The position numbers and the translations under genes were made by a program. Positions 22,807-32,873 of a DNA stretch of 64,000 nt are shown piece after piece. The stretch's first letter is position 1. Each line of letters starts with the position of its first letter. Source of the stretch: Tulasnella sp. 424. Its lineage: Eukaryota > Basidiomycota > Agaricomycetes > Cantharellales > Tulasnellaceae. The notes beneath the pieces were generated by a model. It saw nothing but the letters and a program-made list of their open reading frames with translations. It had not been told where the DNA came from and did no database searches. The DNA lies in contig WSUB01000134.1 in NCBI GenBank assembly GCA_019633425.1, forward strand, positions 50,785-114,784, written 5' to 3'.

Positions 22807-24449
22807 ATGCCCGGTCTTACTTCCTTTTCCGAATCCGCCAGCTCATATGCGCACAGCAATAATGGGGAGTCGTCTGAGGCGGAGTCGGAAGACAATCAGG
22901 ACGGGCCTGACGATGCAAAGGACGACGAAGAGGAGGTAGCTGAAGAAGATGACGAGGTTTCATCCCTCACCTGGGAATTGGACGCGGAGGAGGTTCTGCG
23001 ACTCAAACAACGATCTCGCCTGGAGAAGCTCGTTATTGACTTCGTGGTGGATTACGTTAAACGTAATCCGTCGAAGGAGGCATTCATGATCCTTACCACC
23101 AGTTCTCTCGGTTCAAGGAACCTAGACCGTCTCAGAAACGACCTCTTCGACCACTTTCTCGCTATGCCTCATACCCCACACAGTTTCTCTCAAGTGTTGT
23201 CTATTTTCGTTAAGGAGAAGGCGACCAAGCACCTGGCAAATCTCATCTCCGCAAACCCGTCTCTGACCTCGCGCTGCCCGGGAGATATGCAAGATGCGGC
23301 GTCCTATTTCGTTAGCCTCTCAGGAGCGACGAACCGGAAGCAGGGCGCTAGGATCATAATGCAGGCGATGGAAACCGTGATCCAGGATATGGTGATGGAA
23401 GTGGAGTTCGCTTTCAGAGGAGTGCGGAAGGAAGCCAAGCGAGTGGAGATAATGACGATTCTCAAGACCCTCAAAGACGATGAGAGAAAGGCCGCAATCA
23501 AGCTGTGGGTTGACGAGGTCATCACTCCACCTCCGGAGGCGTTGTCGAAGGAGGTGCAACCTCAACCACCGGTCACCAATTTCAACAATCCTATGGACGT
23601 ATTGGCTGCCATGACCGCACTTGCCACGACGCCGGCTGGAAACTACAACGATCCTTTAGGACACGACCTGATCGAGATGTTGGACGTCAATCCTTCTAAT
23701 CCGGAGGTGAAACCTCTGGCTCAAAGGTTCCGCCCGGACTTTTCCTTTTTGTTCGAGAGCTGGAAAGGAGTGCTCAGCCACGCCATGCGCCAAGCGAACA
23801 AGGACTGTGGAGCAATTGGAGGAAAGTGTTGCAAGGATCTGCAGACCATGGCTCCATACCTGCAAAGCAAGCTTGTCATGGCAGAGATGAAATCAAGGTG
23901 TGTTGGTTGACGCGACAGGCAAGCTTTACCCCAGTTGCTCACTGCATCTACCTGAACGACAGACTTGACTCTGAACGACAGGGATACCTCAAAACCATCC
24001 TCACGTTAATAAACCGTTTCATGATCGACGAAGTGAAGAAGGCTGCTGCGTCTCGCAAGGCAGCACAGGAGGGACCCAACGCTTCCTCCGGTTCTCCCCC
24101 AACCGCCTCACCCTCCACCTCGTCGGGCGGAGGGAGCAGTACATCTCCATTTAATTCCTCAGCTTCGAACACCGCGCCGAATTTCCACTTCTCTCCAACT
24201 CCGGGTGGTTTTGCGGCCTCATTACTTTCGGGTCTCGTTCCTCCAACGGCTGCAAATAATCCACCCCCGGATGCGGGAGAGAATGCCGATATACCACCAG
24301 AATATGTCGATATGATTATGAACTCTCCACTTGCAGCGCTCTTCGCATCTTTAGGGAACGCGATGAGTGCCGCAGCCTTTGGTGGGGACGTGCCGGAGTC
24401 TAGTACTCCCCTTGAGGAGGAAGGTCAGCCTTGGGATTCCGTGGATTGA
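21612..24449 (+). CDS. Unknown acidic 817-residue protein
   Basis: Six exons in phase (21612-21631, 21704-21956, 22026-22166, 22293-22539, 22592-23897, 23963-24449) make one gene. I recognise no known family. The N-terminal ~260 residues are helical (RKLHDLCRVLQPGAQSHFLRTHVLDFLEDLDLKD...). Residues ~265-390 are very acidic and Ser-rich, with ten Asp in a row, a type common in chromatin or nuclear-transport proteins. A second helical block (LRLKQRSRLEKLVIDFVVDYVKRNPSKEAFMILTTSSLGSRNLDRLRNDLFDHFL...) follows. The C-terminus is Ser/Pro/Ala-rich and ends GQPWDSVD. The second half alone would be an ORF from 22594, so two genes are possible, but the GTCCGT...CAAAG intron joins them in frame. Position between conserved genes suggests it is conserved too. 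Confidence 0.7.
22777..22806 (+). repeat. (GAC)10 microsatellite coding poly-Asp
   Basis: Ten perfect GAC triplets encode ten aspartates inside the acidic segment of the unknown 817-residue protein. The run is pure at DNA level, so its length is likely to vary between strains. On the other strand it creates a Ser-rich shadow frame. Confidence 0.95.
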
Positions 24450-25613
24450 ACGTCGAGGACAAGTTTCCCACTTGTGCTTCCCCTTCCCTGCGGTACCGTG
24501 CAGCGCAAGTTCTGTCTTATTTCTTACTTCTTTGTCTTATCTTGGTGACTAGAACTTAATCTCTTGGGCTTCCCTACGTCCTAATGTATCGATATTTCCC
24601 CTGCCTTTTCGTGTTCGATGTCTTGTAGATTCAATTTGTTTGAATTCCGATAGAATTTTTCTCATTTCTGCCTTGTTACACCTGCTCCAGCCGCTATAGA
24701 GAGTTCCGAAGCTGTGAGGACAACTCCCGGTGCCGAGGTTATCTCAAAAGCGGGAATGGAGGTTGTAGGCGTCGTTATCACCTCCCTGTTCTCGAGAGCT
24801 CTCTCGAACAAGTTCAACTTTTCTACTGGCTGGAACACCAGGAAGGCCCTCACACCGACGATATCAAGGCCAGAACGGACGCCCGTTTCAGTCACGTGTG
24901 CTTGCCGAACTTGCAAGAATCCACCAGGCAGATACGAGGGCACCCCATACCCACAGATTCAGCGTGTTTCGGCCATCGCTTCCAAAATACTTATCATCAT
25001 TCTCTATTTGGAAGGGAAAATAATGGCAATCCTTGCACCAGGTAGACTGACGTGATACGAATTTCAAAATCCCGCGAGGATCGATCTTGCAAGCTCCACG
25101 GAGCCATTACACGTGATTCGATTGTCCGGATTCGATATTTCTAGAGAGAACAGAAGCTGCGCTTTGAATATGCAGATTCGAGCTGGTATCTCCGACCCCA
25201 GGATTTGCCCGAGCACGATTGGCCGGCACGTTTCTTCCAAGAACGAGATTTACGGGGAGATTTGCTCTGCTGGGGGCCAGACCTACCGGCTCATCGTCAA
25301 ACGGCTTCTTCGAACTCCATTAACAGACGGAGACAATCGAAAGCTGATGATTACTTGGACCAATCTACTGGGTCGCGAGGAATCGGAGGAGGCGGAGCGC
25401 ATGTATGGAAACCTTCGAGAGGCACACTTGAAGCATTGCGGTCGTACGTTGTGGTCTCACATGCACTCACAGGATGCTGGTTGCTGCAAGGGAGCGTTCG
25501 AAGCAATTACCCCTCCACTCTTTTGCCCAACCACTTGACGCACCATCATGTAGCTATTCTCTAATTGTCCCCCTCCCCAGCCCTCTGACAGTATCTGGCA
25601 GTGTTTCTCTCCG
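24450..25613. other. No confident gene; possible oldest remnant of membrane-protein array
   Basis: 1.16 kb after the unknown protein. Open frames on both strands (24662-24943 minus, 24714-25055 plus, 25113-25538 plus) lack any known domain. The block at 25316-25351 matches one at 27347-27384 in the 3' flank of array copy A, so this stretch may be the 3' flank of a further, lost unit. Nothing else is supported. Confidence 0.4.
25316..25351 (+). repeat. Short dispersed repeat, first occurrence
   Basis: A ~36-nt block with AACAGACGGAGACAATC at its core recurs at 27347-27384 with only a few changes. A more diverged relative (TTAACGGACGAAGATGAG) follows array copy B near 29640. It marks the 3' flank of each array unit. 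Confidence 0.7.
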
Positions 25614-27090
25614 ATGACTGAAGTTACCTCCATATTTCTACCCTCACACTCGGTAGCTCCTTCGTGTCGAGCGAAAAGAATCTCCAATAAGTCAAGTTTC
25701 CCTACAGTGGAAGGGTGGGTGCGTGTTTGTCACCAATTCCGGGACCTCTCTGAACCCAGGACCAAGTGGACAAGTTACGATTATTCCAACCACCGCTTGT
25801 TCGATATCCTTAGACGTAAGTGGTTTTGAGCGTTGCCGTTCAGGAGGTTAATAATTAAAGCTCCGGATCCAGCACAATGCGGCTAGCACGGATGGTTGCC
25901 CAGACAAATCGTAGGTCCAACTGTCTAATTAATGTATAAGGCTGTATAAACTGAGCAAACCTGCATAGAAGATCCAGCCAGCTCCAAGTTAATGTACAGA
26001 ATTACCCGGTTTCAAACCCCTCTCAGCTTAATTGTCCAGTTGGAGTCTCTCCCCTCTCTTTCTTCGCGGCACTTGAGCCAGAGTTAGTTCCACTTTCCAA
26101 CAATTTACAAGTTACGACTCATCACCGCCGTCAGGTCGGTTGAATTCTTGAGCACTACCTTACATCGGATTATTATGGAAACAATGCTCGTTCTTGAAAT
26201 TCCCTCCGCACTCCTCTCATTTCTCGGAAACTCGACTGTAGCTTCTCGAATTATTTGCGCTGGTTTAGCGGTTTGCTTCGTTCGGTGAGGACCCTTCTGA
26301 CTGGAGCGGAAAATCAACTAACGGTGGCACCCTCGCGTATCGATAGTCTTTTCTGGCTCAAGGAGTATCGCGATAAAAACGGGAACCGTGTTCCATGGAT
26401 CTTCGAGAGGTACTTGAGCAGAGATATTTCGATTGGTGAGATGATCTTGTCATAGAAGTACTCGCAGCTTACATTTTGTTCTGTTCGTTTGGTATTTAAC
26501 TCGGACAAGTGCACAGTTTCCCTTAGGTCAAGCCGGGGACACACTCTGATCTCCTCAACCTACCCCGCTTTAGCAATCTCCTACATAACGGTCGCCCCCA
26601 TCGTGCAAACGGCACATCTGCTTAAATTTGGGATACCCGACACCAAATCGCAAATCGTCCTATCATTCCTCGTAGTTTTCGCGATGCAAATGTGTAGCGT
26701 TGCCACGGTGCTTCTGTCTTCAAGTCGGCCTTGCCTCTGGTTAAGAAAGATCCACTTCGTACCCCGCCCCCTTGTCGGGGGAGGAATAATGTTTGCAACC
26801 AGATTGATACTGCTCTTGTTTCTCATGGGAGGCGCAAGGCTGAGGGACGTCTATTTTAATTCTATAGCGCAGCAGTTGTGGGGTGACTTCCTTTGGACGC
26901 TCGCGGTCGGTTTTCCTTTATCTCCTACTGAGCGATACAACTAATTGAGCAACCACATCTCTCTTACAGGAAGGACATCTAATCTTTTTGGGGACAGTGT
27001 TGGGTCTGTTATTTTGCTCCGTTTTCTCTCTTGGGTCATTCATGGTTCCAGGGGTCAGAACTGGTGAGCCGGAGTCGACGTTGAGCTGGC
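25614..27090 (+). pseudogene. Multi-pass membrane protein, array copy A (decayed)
   Basis: Alignment by eye with the intact gene at 27875 shows this is an old copy. It starts MTEVTSIFLPSHSV (copy B: MTEVAAIPVSPIAV) and keeps the first intron (GTGGGT donor, CTGAAC branch, ACCAAG acceptor). The middle of exon 2 is lost or unrecognisable between ~25830 and 26030. Later parts survive: a PVGVSPLSFFAALEPELVPL stretch, a TM segment before 26285, LFWLKEYRDKNGNRVPWIFERYLSRDISI at 26345-26437, and the long TM exon PALAISYITVAPIVQTAHLLKFG...PCLWLRKIHFVPRPLVGGG. The final exon is degenerate. Frames do not join into one protein. Confidence 0.65.
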
Positions 27091-27874
27091 CATAGCCGGG
27101 ACAGACCAAGTGCTAACATTCACACGCATTTATCACATTGCCCTCGGATTTAAACAGCTTGAGATAAATTCGCCATGATGGAAGCAGAAGGACGATAGTG
27201 CACACTGGCGGAGGCTGGAGCGAGCTCGATAGTGGGCGTATGTACTCGGATTTAGGAAACTGGACGTGAAGCGAGGTCTTATAGAAGGGAAGGTTGAGTG
27301 TATGCCGCCTCTACCGAGTGTAACGGGGTCAGGAGAGGCTCTGTAGCCTCCATCAACAGACGGAGACAATCAAAAGCTGATGATAAGGGATATTGCCGAC
27401 GTAATCGGTTCGAGCGCCGCTGGAGGAACTTCATTAGTCAGGCACGCTATCTCACTTTGTTTGAGGTACAAGCGCGTGGGCCATAATTGGAGCTTTCCAG
27501 GCGCATAATAAACATCTTCGTATCGGACATACACAACATGGTCTCGTAGGGTTGGATGGATCTGTTCATTAGATGCAAATCAGCATACATGTGTAACCCT
27601 AAATGGCTCTAGGATGTCCTGTGTATTGAGACTACTTATTGGGCGGCAAATAATAGTAGGGAGGGAGGGCCTGTATGAAATCATCGTGGCTGTACGTCGC
27701 GAGAAGTCGTCTTACCTCCGTTCACTCCGTTGCTTCCTGCGGCCCTACCGCATGCGTGCTTGAGGCGATAGCGCCGCCTTACTTCACCTCAAGTACTCGA
27801 CGTCTCAGCTTGGATGCGCATTTCCCCCCTCCTTTCGCTGTGTCTCCTGTGATATCTAGCATCCGGTTTCTTTG
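27091..27874. other. 3' flank of copy A and leader of copy B
   Basis: 784 nt without a gene. They contain the second occurrence of the short repeat (27347-27384) and, from ~27660, a leader for the intact copy. A run of TTAGGATG/CCCTAAATGG-like text near 27595 is unremarkable. Confidence 0.45.
27347..27384 (+). repeat. Short dispersed repeat, second occurrence
   Basis: This is the partner of 25316-25351: the same ordered text from CTCCAT through AAAGCTGATGAT with few substitutions. It lies in the 3' flank of array copy A. Confidence 0.7.
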
Positions 27875-29443
27875 ATGACCGAAGTCGCTGCAATACCCGT
27901 ATCCCCGATCGCAGTCCCTCGCTCGAGCCGGCCAGAGCCAATGGTCAATGAGGCGGCTCTGAACACAACGGAAGGGTATGTGCGTATTCACCTCCAGTCC
28001 TGCAGAGCCTATCTAACCCCAGGACCAAGTGGGCGTGCCGCCGTAACACTCGTTGCGGTTTCCGAGACCCCTAGCGCAGATATTCGCTCAGACATCGAGC
28101 CTAATGAATTGTACGCCCAGCCTACTTTGATAGGGATGCCCAACCATGAACACTTAGCACAACAACATAGGCAACCTGGTCAGGCAGAGGTTAACAGCCA
28201 GAAATTTCTTGGTCCAGGACCGCTCGAGCTCCGCCGCCATGTATTTCAGCTCACATTTGGTGTTCCTCCCGTCTCTTTATACGCAGCGTTGAATTCGAGG
28301 TCAGTTCAAATCTACATCTCCTTCAAAGATACTGCTCATAATTCACTTAGGCGGCTGAAATCCTGGGGCATTACTCCATATCGGATCATCATGACCATAG
28401 TGCTCGTTCTTGGTATTCCTTCTGCGCTCCTCTCGTTCCTCGGAAACTTGACTGTAGCTTCCGGAATCATCGGCGTTGGCATAGCGATCTGTACCGCTCT
28501 GTAGGTATTGTTCAAGCCGGAGCAGAAATTTCATCTGAAATTGGCGTTCGGCTGGTTAAATACTGCAGGCTTTTCTGGGTAAAGGAATACCGTGATCAGG
28601 ACAAAAATTGGGCACCTTGGCTTTTTGAGAGGGATGGTAGCGAGTTCCTTGTGACTGGTGAGATTATATAGACTCATGCTACGGGGTTCTGATAATGTTT
28701 TCCCTCAGTTTGGGCTCATACTCAGCTATGTACGCAGTCGGATGCTATGATTCCAAGCTGCGAAGGACATTCTAATTTTCCCGCTCCAGTGATCAGCATC
28801 ATACCGGTCGTCCTCACCAGCTGCCAAATAGCATATTTACTTGATGACATGATGTTCCCCAACGTCATGTCCGAGAACGTCCTAGTCCCTTTCTCATTAA
28901 TCTTGGCCTGTTTTCTCCAAATTGGGGCCAGCTGGTTGATGGCCTTGACCATTATATCAGATCGCTCTCGCCTCTGGCTGAGAAAGATGCACTTTGTGCC
29001 CCGCATGCTTCTCGAGGAAGTAATGGTAGTGACACAAAGATCGATAAGCATTCTGTTGTGCATCGGGTACGCGAGATTGCGGGGCGACTCGTTCGACTAT
29101 GTCAAGTATACCTTGCGGCGAGACTTGGGAGAGATGTTTGAGGTCGGTTGGCTTTGCGTCTCATTCTGATCGACACTAATTGATTAACCGATCACGCCGC
29201 TCTTTCAGGATAAAGGTAGATCATTTTCCGAATCCAAGAAAGGGCTTCTTCATCAGGCTTATTATTGGTAATGGGATAGGGGCTATTCCGATCGCCTTTG
29301 CTATGATGGGGGCAACCTGGGGTCTTATATCGTGAGCTTGTAATCGCTGCTCCGGCACCAGTGCTTGACCAATTATATTCACGTCTAGGGCTCTGAAATG
29401 GGCATGGAGGATGGGGAAACGACGTTTACAACGGAAAATCTGA
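27875..29443 (+). CDS. Multi-pass membrane protein of unknown family, array copy B (intact)
   Basis: Six exons keep one frame: 27875-27975, 28030-28500, 28569-28657, 28709-29142, 29216-29331 and 29389-29443, giving 421 residues. No known family is recognised. The N-terminal ~150 residues are hydrophilic. They are followed by hydrophobic segments RIIMTIVLVLGIPSALLSFLG, VASGIIGVGIAICTALLFW, VISIIPVVLTSCQIAYLL, VPFSLILACFLQIGASWLMAL and FFIRLIIGNGIGAIPIAFAMMGATW, suggesting about five TM helices. A short basic tail (WRMGKRRLQRKI) follows. Conserved loops in all copies are FW[VLA]KEYRD..K.W.PW.FER and SRLWLRKMHFVPR. Intron 1 uses ACCAAG at 28029, because the nearer AG lies only ~5 nt from the CTAAC branch site and would break phase. 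Start at the ATG of MTEVAAI. Probably a fungal-specific membrane protein. Confidence 0.7.
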
Positions 29444-30246
29444 CGATACGTCCAGGGCGAGGATTTTGGCGATCGCGGGAGAAACTGCTTCGCCTGGTCC
29501 TCCAAGTCTAGTCCCGCGCCTTGCGATTTGTCCGTATATACCCGTACGTATGACAATGGGCCTGGCGAGAGTTTTAAGAGGTTGAATGTACGTCATCTTA
29601 ACAAGTGTACTAGAGTTGCGAAGGAACTCTTAGGCTATGTTAACGGACGAAGATGAGAAAATGCTTGCATCGGCGACGTGGTCGGTTCGAATGTTGTAGA
29701 TGATGGTCTTTGGCGGTGTGGTCAAGCTTTTGGCTGACTCATCGAACTGTGGGAACTCTTCCCATGCCATAAGTGTAAGCGCACAGACCATTCGGAAAGA
29801 TTTTCTTTACAGACACGTACCCATGGTCATACAGTACTGTCCCTCCCTTCTGCCTTTAACGGGTTCAGCTGGGAGATATCCTTCCATGAGGTCCAAGACT
29901 ATACGAGGTCGTTCCTTAGCTGAAATGATCCCAATCCCTTTCTTTTTGTGGGTCATTTTACCGGGAACGCCACATTTCATCTCCTTCCTTCTATTATATG
30001 TATTTGTAATACACTAAAATATGCATTGAGAATGCCTAGAACTTGCGTGGATTGCATGTGCAATTCACCAAAGCGCACTGAACGCCGACGGCACTGCCGC
30101 CTGTGCTGCGTGGCGCGGGAAACAAGCCACCATCTCGTCAGACCCGCGGCGACTTCCCTGCTCTCCGACAACCACTCCCCTTCAACGTCTCCCTCTCCTG
30201 ATCCCAACTATAACCCCCTCATCTCGCATTAACACGCATTTTTGGT
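29444..30246. repeat. 3' flank of copy B, duplicated downstream of copy C
   Basis: 803 nt without a convincing gene. Most of it recurs at 31920-32334 and 32431-32764, including GGCTGACTC...CATGCCATAAGTG, the AT-rich TTTCTTTTTGTGGGTCA block and the CGCGGGAAACAAGCCACCAT block. Short open frames here are shadows shared by both repeats. It defines the right side of the ~2.4-kb tandem unit. Confidence 0.7.
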
Positions 30247-31800
30247 GACCGAAGCCGCTGCAATACCCCTATCTCCGATCGCAGTCCTCACTCGGGCCGG
30301 CCAGAGCCAATGTCCAACGAGGCGGCTCTGAACACAACGGAGAGGTATGTGCGTACTCACCACCTGTTCCCCAGAGCATATCTAAACCTAGGACCAAGTG
30401 GGCGCGCCGCGGTAACACCCGTCCCGGTTTCCGAGCTCCCTAGCACAGATATTCACTCAGACATCGAGTCCAATGAATCGTACGCCCAACCTACTTTGAT
30501 AGAGATATCCGGCCATGACAACCTAGCATAATAAAACAGGCAACCTGGTCAGGTTGAGAGCAAGAATTTCGACGGTGGTCGGCTTATAAACGATGCAACT
30601 CTGCTCCTTTGGGGTATTCCTCCTGTCTCTCTCGGCAGAGCGTTGAAATCGGAGTCAGTCCCGATCTACATTTCCTTCGAAGCTACTGCTCATCATTTGG
30701 TTAGGCGGCGGAAATCCTTGGGCATTACTCCGTATCGGATTATTATGACCACAGTGCCCGGTCTTGGTATTCCTACCGCGGTCCTGTCGTTTCGCGGAGG
30801 CTCGGCTCTGGCTTCCTTCATCATCAGCGCTGCCGTTGTGCTCTGTACCATTATGTAAGTCCTGTTCAAGCCAGAGCAGAAATTTCATCTGAGTTTGACG
30901 CTCGGCTGGTTTAAATAGGCTTTTCTGGGCAAAGGAATACCGCGATGAGGACAAAAATTGGGCTCCTTGGCTCTTTGAAAGGGATCTAAGCGGAATCCTT
31001 TTGTTTGGTAAGGTTATATAGCCTCATGCCACTGGATTCTAATAATGTTTCCCCTCAGTTTGGGCTTGTATTCAGCTAGGTACGCAGTCGGATGTCATGA
31101 TTCCAAGCTGCGAAACGCATCCTAACTTTCCCGCTCCAGTCATCCACATCTCAATGATCACACTCACCAACTTCCAGGTACAAAATATACTTGATGACAT
31201 GATGTTCGAGGGTTTCGGAATCATCGTCGCAGTAATCTTGGCTTCGTTTCTACAATTTGGGGCCACCGGGTTGATGGTCTTGCCCATTAAATCAAATCGC
31301 TCCCGCCTCTGGCTGGAAAAGATGCACTTTGTGCCCCGCCTGCTTCTTGAGGAAGTAATGGTAGTGGCACCGAAATTGATATGCATCCCGATTGTCATCG
31401 GGTGGGCAAGATTGTGGGGCTTCTCCTTAGACGATGTCATGTATGACTTGCGGCGAGACTTGACTGAGACGTTTGAGGTCGGTTGGTTCTGCGTCTCATT
31501 CTGATCGGCACTAGTTGATTTTCATGCCGCTGTTTCAGGACGGTAAATCATTTTCCGAAGTCTAGGAAAGAGCTTCTTCATCAGGCTTATTATTGGTAAT
31601 GGACAGGGACGCGTATGAGGGTCGTTTTCGCTCACGCCGTTGTTAGCTTCGTTGTTGGCGGCGGTTTGGCAGTGTGCATTTTTGGACTGTGAGCTGGTCA
31701 TCGTTGCTCCGGCCCCAGTGCTTGACCAATTATATTCACATCTAGGTTTTTGCTATTGAAACGGACCTTGGAGAAATTGGGTTTACGACGGAGAATCTGA
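30247..31800 (+). pseudogene. Multi-pass membrane protein, array copy C (disabled)
   Basis: This is very similar to the intact copy at 27875, but the initiation codon is GTG instead of ATG, and an in-frame TAA at 30529-30531 interrupts exon 2 (after SGHDNLA where copy B reads NHEHLAQQ). One extra base near 31563-31570 shifts the last TM exon (AGGAAAGAG where copy B has AGAAAGGG), and the acceptor before that exon is changed. The middle exons and splice sites (donors at ~30857 and 31007) remain good and still encode TM segments such as SMITLTNFQVQNILDD and IIVAVILASFLQFGA. A late start at the ATG of MSNEAAL (30310) would still meet the TAA. Hence a recent pseudogene. Confidence 0.75.
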
Positions 31801-32253
31801 CGATAGTCCAGGGCGGGGTTTGGGGAGATGCGACCGCTTCGCCCAGTTCTCCAAGTCTAGTTCCGCACCTTGAGATTTGTCCGTATATATATGCCCCTAC
31901 ATATAACAATGGGCCTGGCGAGACCTTTAAGAGGTTGAATGTACGTCATCTCTAACAAGTGTACTAGAGTTGCAAAGGGACTCTCGAGGCTCTGTTCATA
32001 GACGAATGCTGTGGATGGTCTTCGGCGGTGCGGTCCGAAAGCTTTTGGCTGACTCGTCGCGCTGTGGGAACTCTTTCCATGCCATAAGTGCAAGCGCACA
32101 GACCATTCGGAAAGATTTTCTTCAGACTACGTACGTACCCATGGTCATGCAGTACTGTCCCTCCCTTCTGCCTTTGACGGGTTCAGCTGGGAGATACCCT
32201 TCCATGAGGTACAAGACTATACGAGGTCGTTCCTTAGCTGAAATGATCCCAAT

Positions 32254-32334
32254 CCCTTTCTTTTTGTGGGTCATTTTACCGGGAACGCCACATTTCATCT
32301 CCTTCCTTCTATTATATGTATTTGTAATACACTG
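32254..32334 (+). repeat. 81-nt exact repeat, left of N gap
   Basis: The 81 nt before the gap (from CCCTTTCTTTTTGTGGG to GTAATACACTG) are identical to the 81 nt right after it. The equivalent place in copy B (29936 onward) has this text only once. Confidence 0.95.
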
Positions 32335-32430
32335 NNNNNNNNNNNNNNNNNNNNNNNNNNNNNNNNNNNNNNNNNNNNNNNNNNNNNNNNNNNNNNNNNN
32401 NNNNNNNNNNNNNNNNNNNNNNNNNNNNNN
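32335..32430. other. Assembly gap (96 Ns)
   Basis: 96 unresolved bases. Because both flanks carry the same 81 nt, the gap probably marks two contig ends that overlap and should be merged, rather than missing sequence. Open frames running through the Ns are meaningless. Confidence 0.99.
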
Positions 32431-32511
32431 CCCTTTCTTTTTGTGGGTCATTTTACCGGGAACGCCACATTTCATCTCCTTCCTTCTATTATATGTATTT
32501 GTAATACACTG
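32431..32511 (+). repeat. 81-nt exact repeat, right of N gap
   Basis: Identical to 32254-32334. After it the sequence continues as in the copy B flank (ATACACT followed by a variable AT stretch and GAACTTGC). Confidence 0.95.
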
Positions 32512-32873
32512 ATATAAGCACTGAGAGTGCATAGAACTTGCATGGATTGTATGCGCAATTTCACCAAGCGCGCTGAGTGCCGACGGCACTGCCATGGCCG
32601 GCGTCTGGCCTTGTTCGGAGCCTTGGCCTGTGCTGCGTGGCGCGGGAAACAAGCCACCATCTCGTCAGACCCGCGGCGACTCCCCTGCTCTCCGACAACC
32701 ACTCCCCTTCAACGTCTCCCTCTCCTGATCCCAACTATAACTCCCTCATCTCGCATTAACACGCACTTTGCTGTTAGTCCTTTTGACTCGTATATTCATT
32801 CTACATTAGCTTCCCGGTGTTTTGTTGACCCGAACAAAAAAGGGAGAAAACTCTGATATCCTTACCTAATATC

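Larger units (their letters stand above)
31801..32873. other. 3' flank of copy C, assembly gap, and leader of next DUF2235 gene
   Basis: This stretch contains the second copy of the 3' flank repeat, interrupted by a run of Ns at 32335-32430. The portion 32660-32764 matches 30130-30237. From ~32765 the sequence is unique and leads into the DUF2235 gene at 32874, so that gene's promoter partly overlaps the array repeat. A 33-nt insertion near 32595-32627 distinguishes it from the copy B flank. Confidence 0.65.

Noticed and set aside
22545..22895. Minus-strand Ser-rich frame
   Set aside because: It is the antisense shadow of the (GAC)10 poly-Asp tract and its surroundings in the unknown protein gene.
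24662..25055. Overlapping plus and minus frames after the unknown protein
   Set aside because: They overlap each other, have no domain, no splice partners, and no second copy in the window to support either strand.
31970..32652. Open frames on both strands that run through the N gap
   Set aside because: They consist of array flank sequence plus unknown bases; the repeat of the same residues on both sides is the 81-nt duplication, not a protein repeat.
24450..32764. Transposon as the cause of the repeated 2.4-kb units
   Set aside because: No transposase, reverse transcriptase, terminal repeats or target-site duplications were seen; the units are head-to-tail and gene-containing, which fits unequal crossover.
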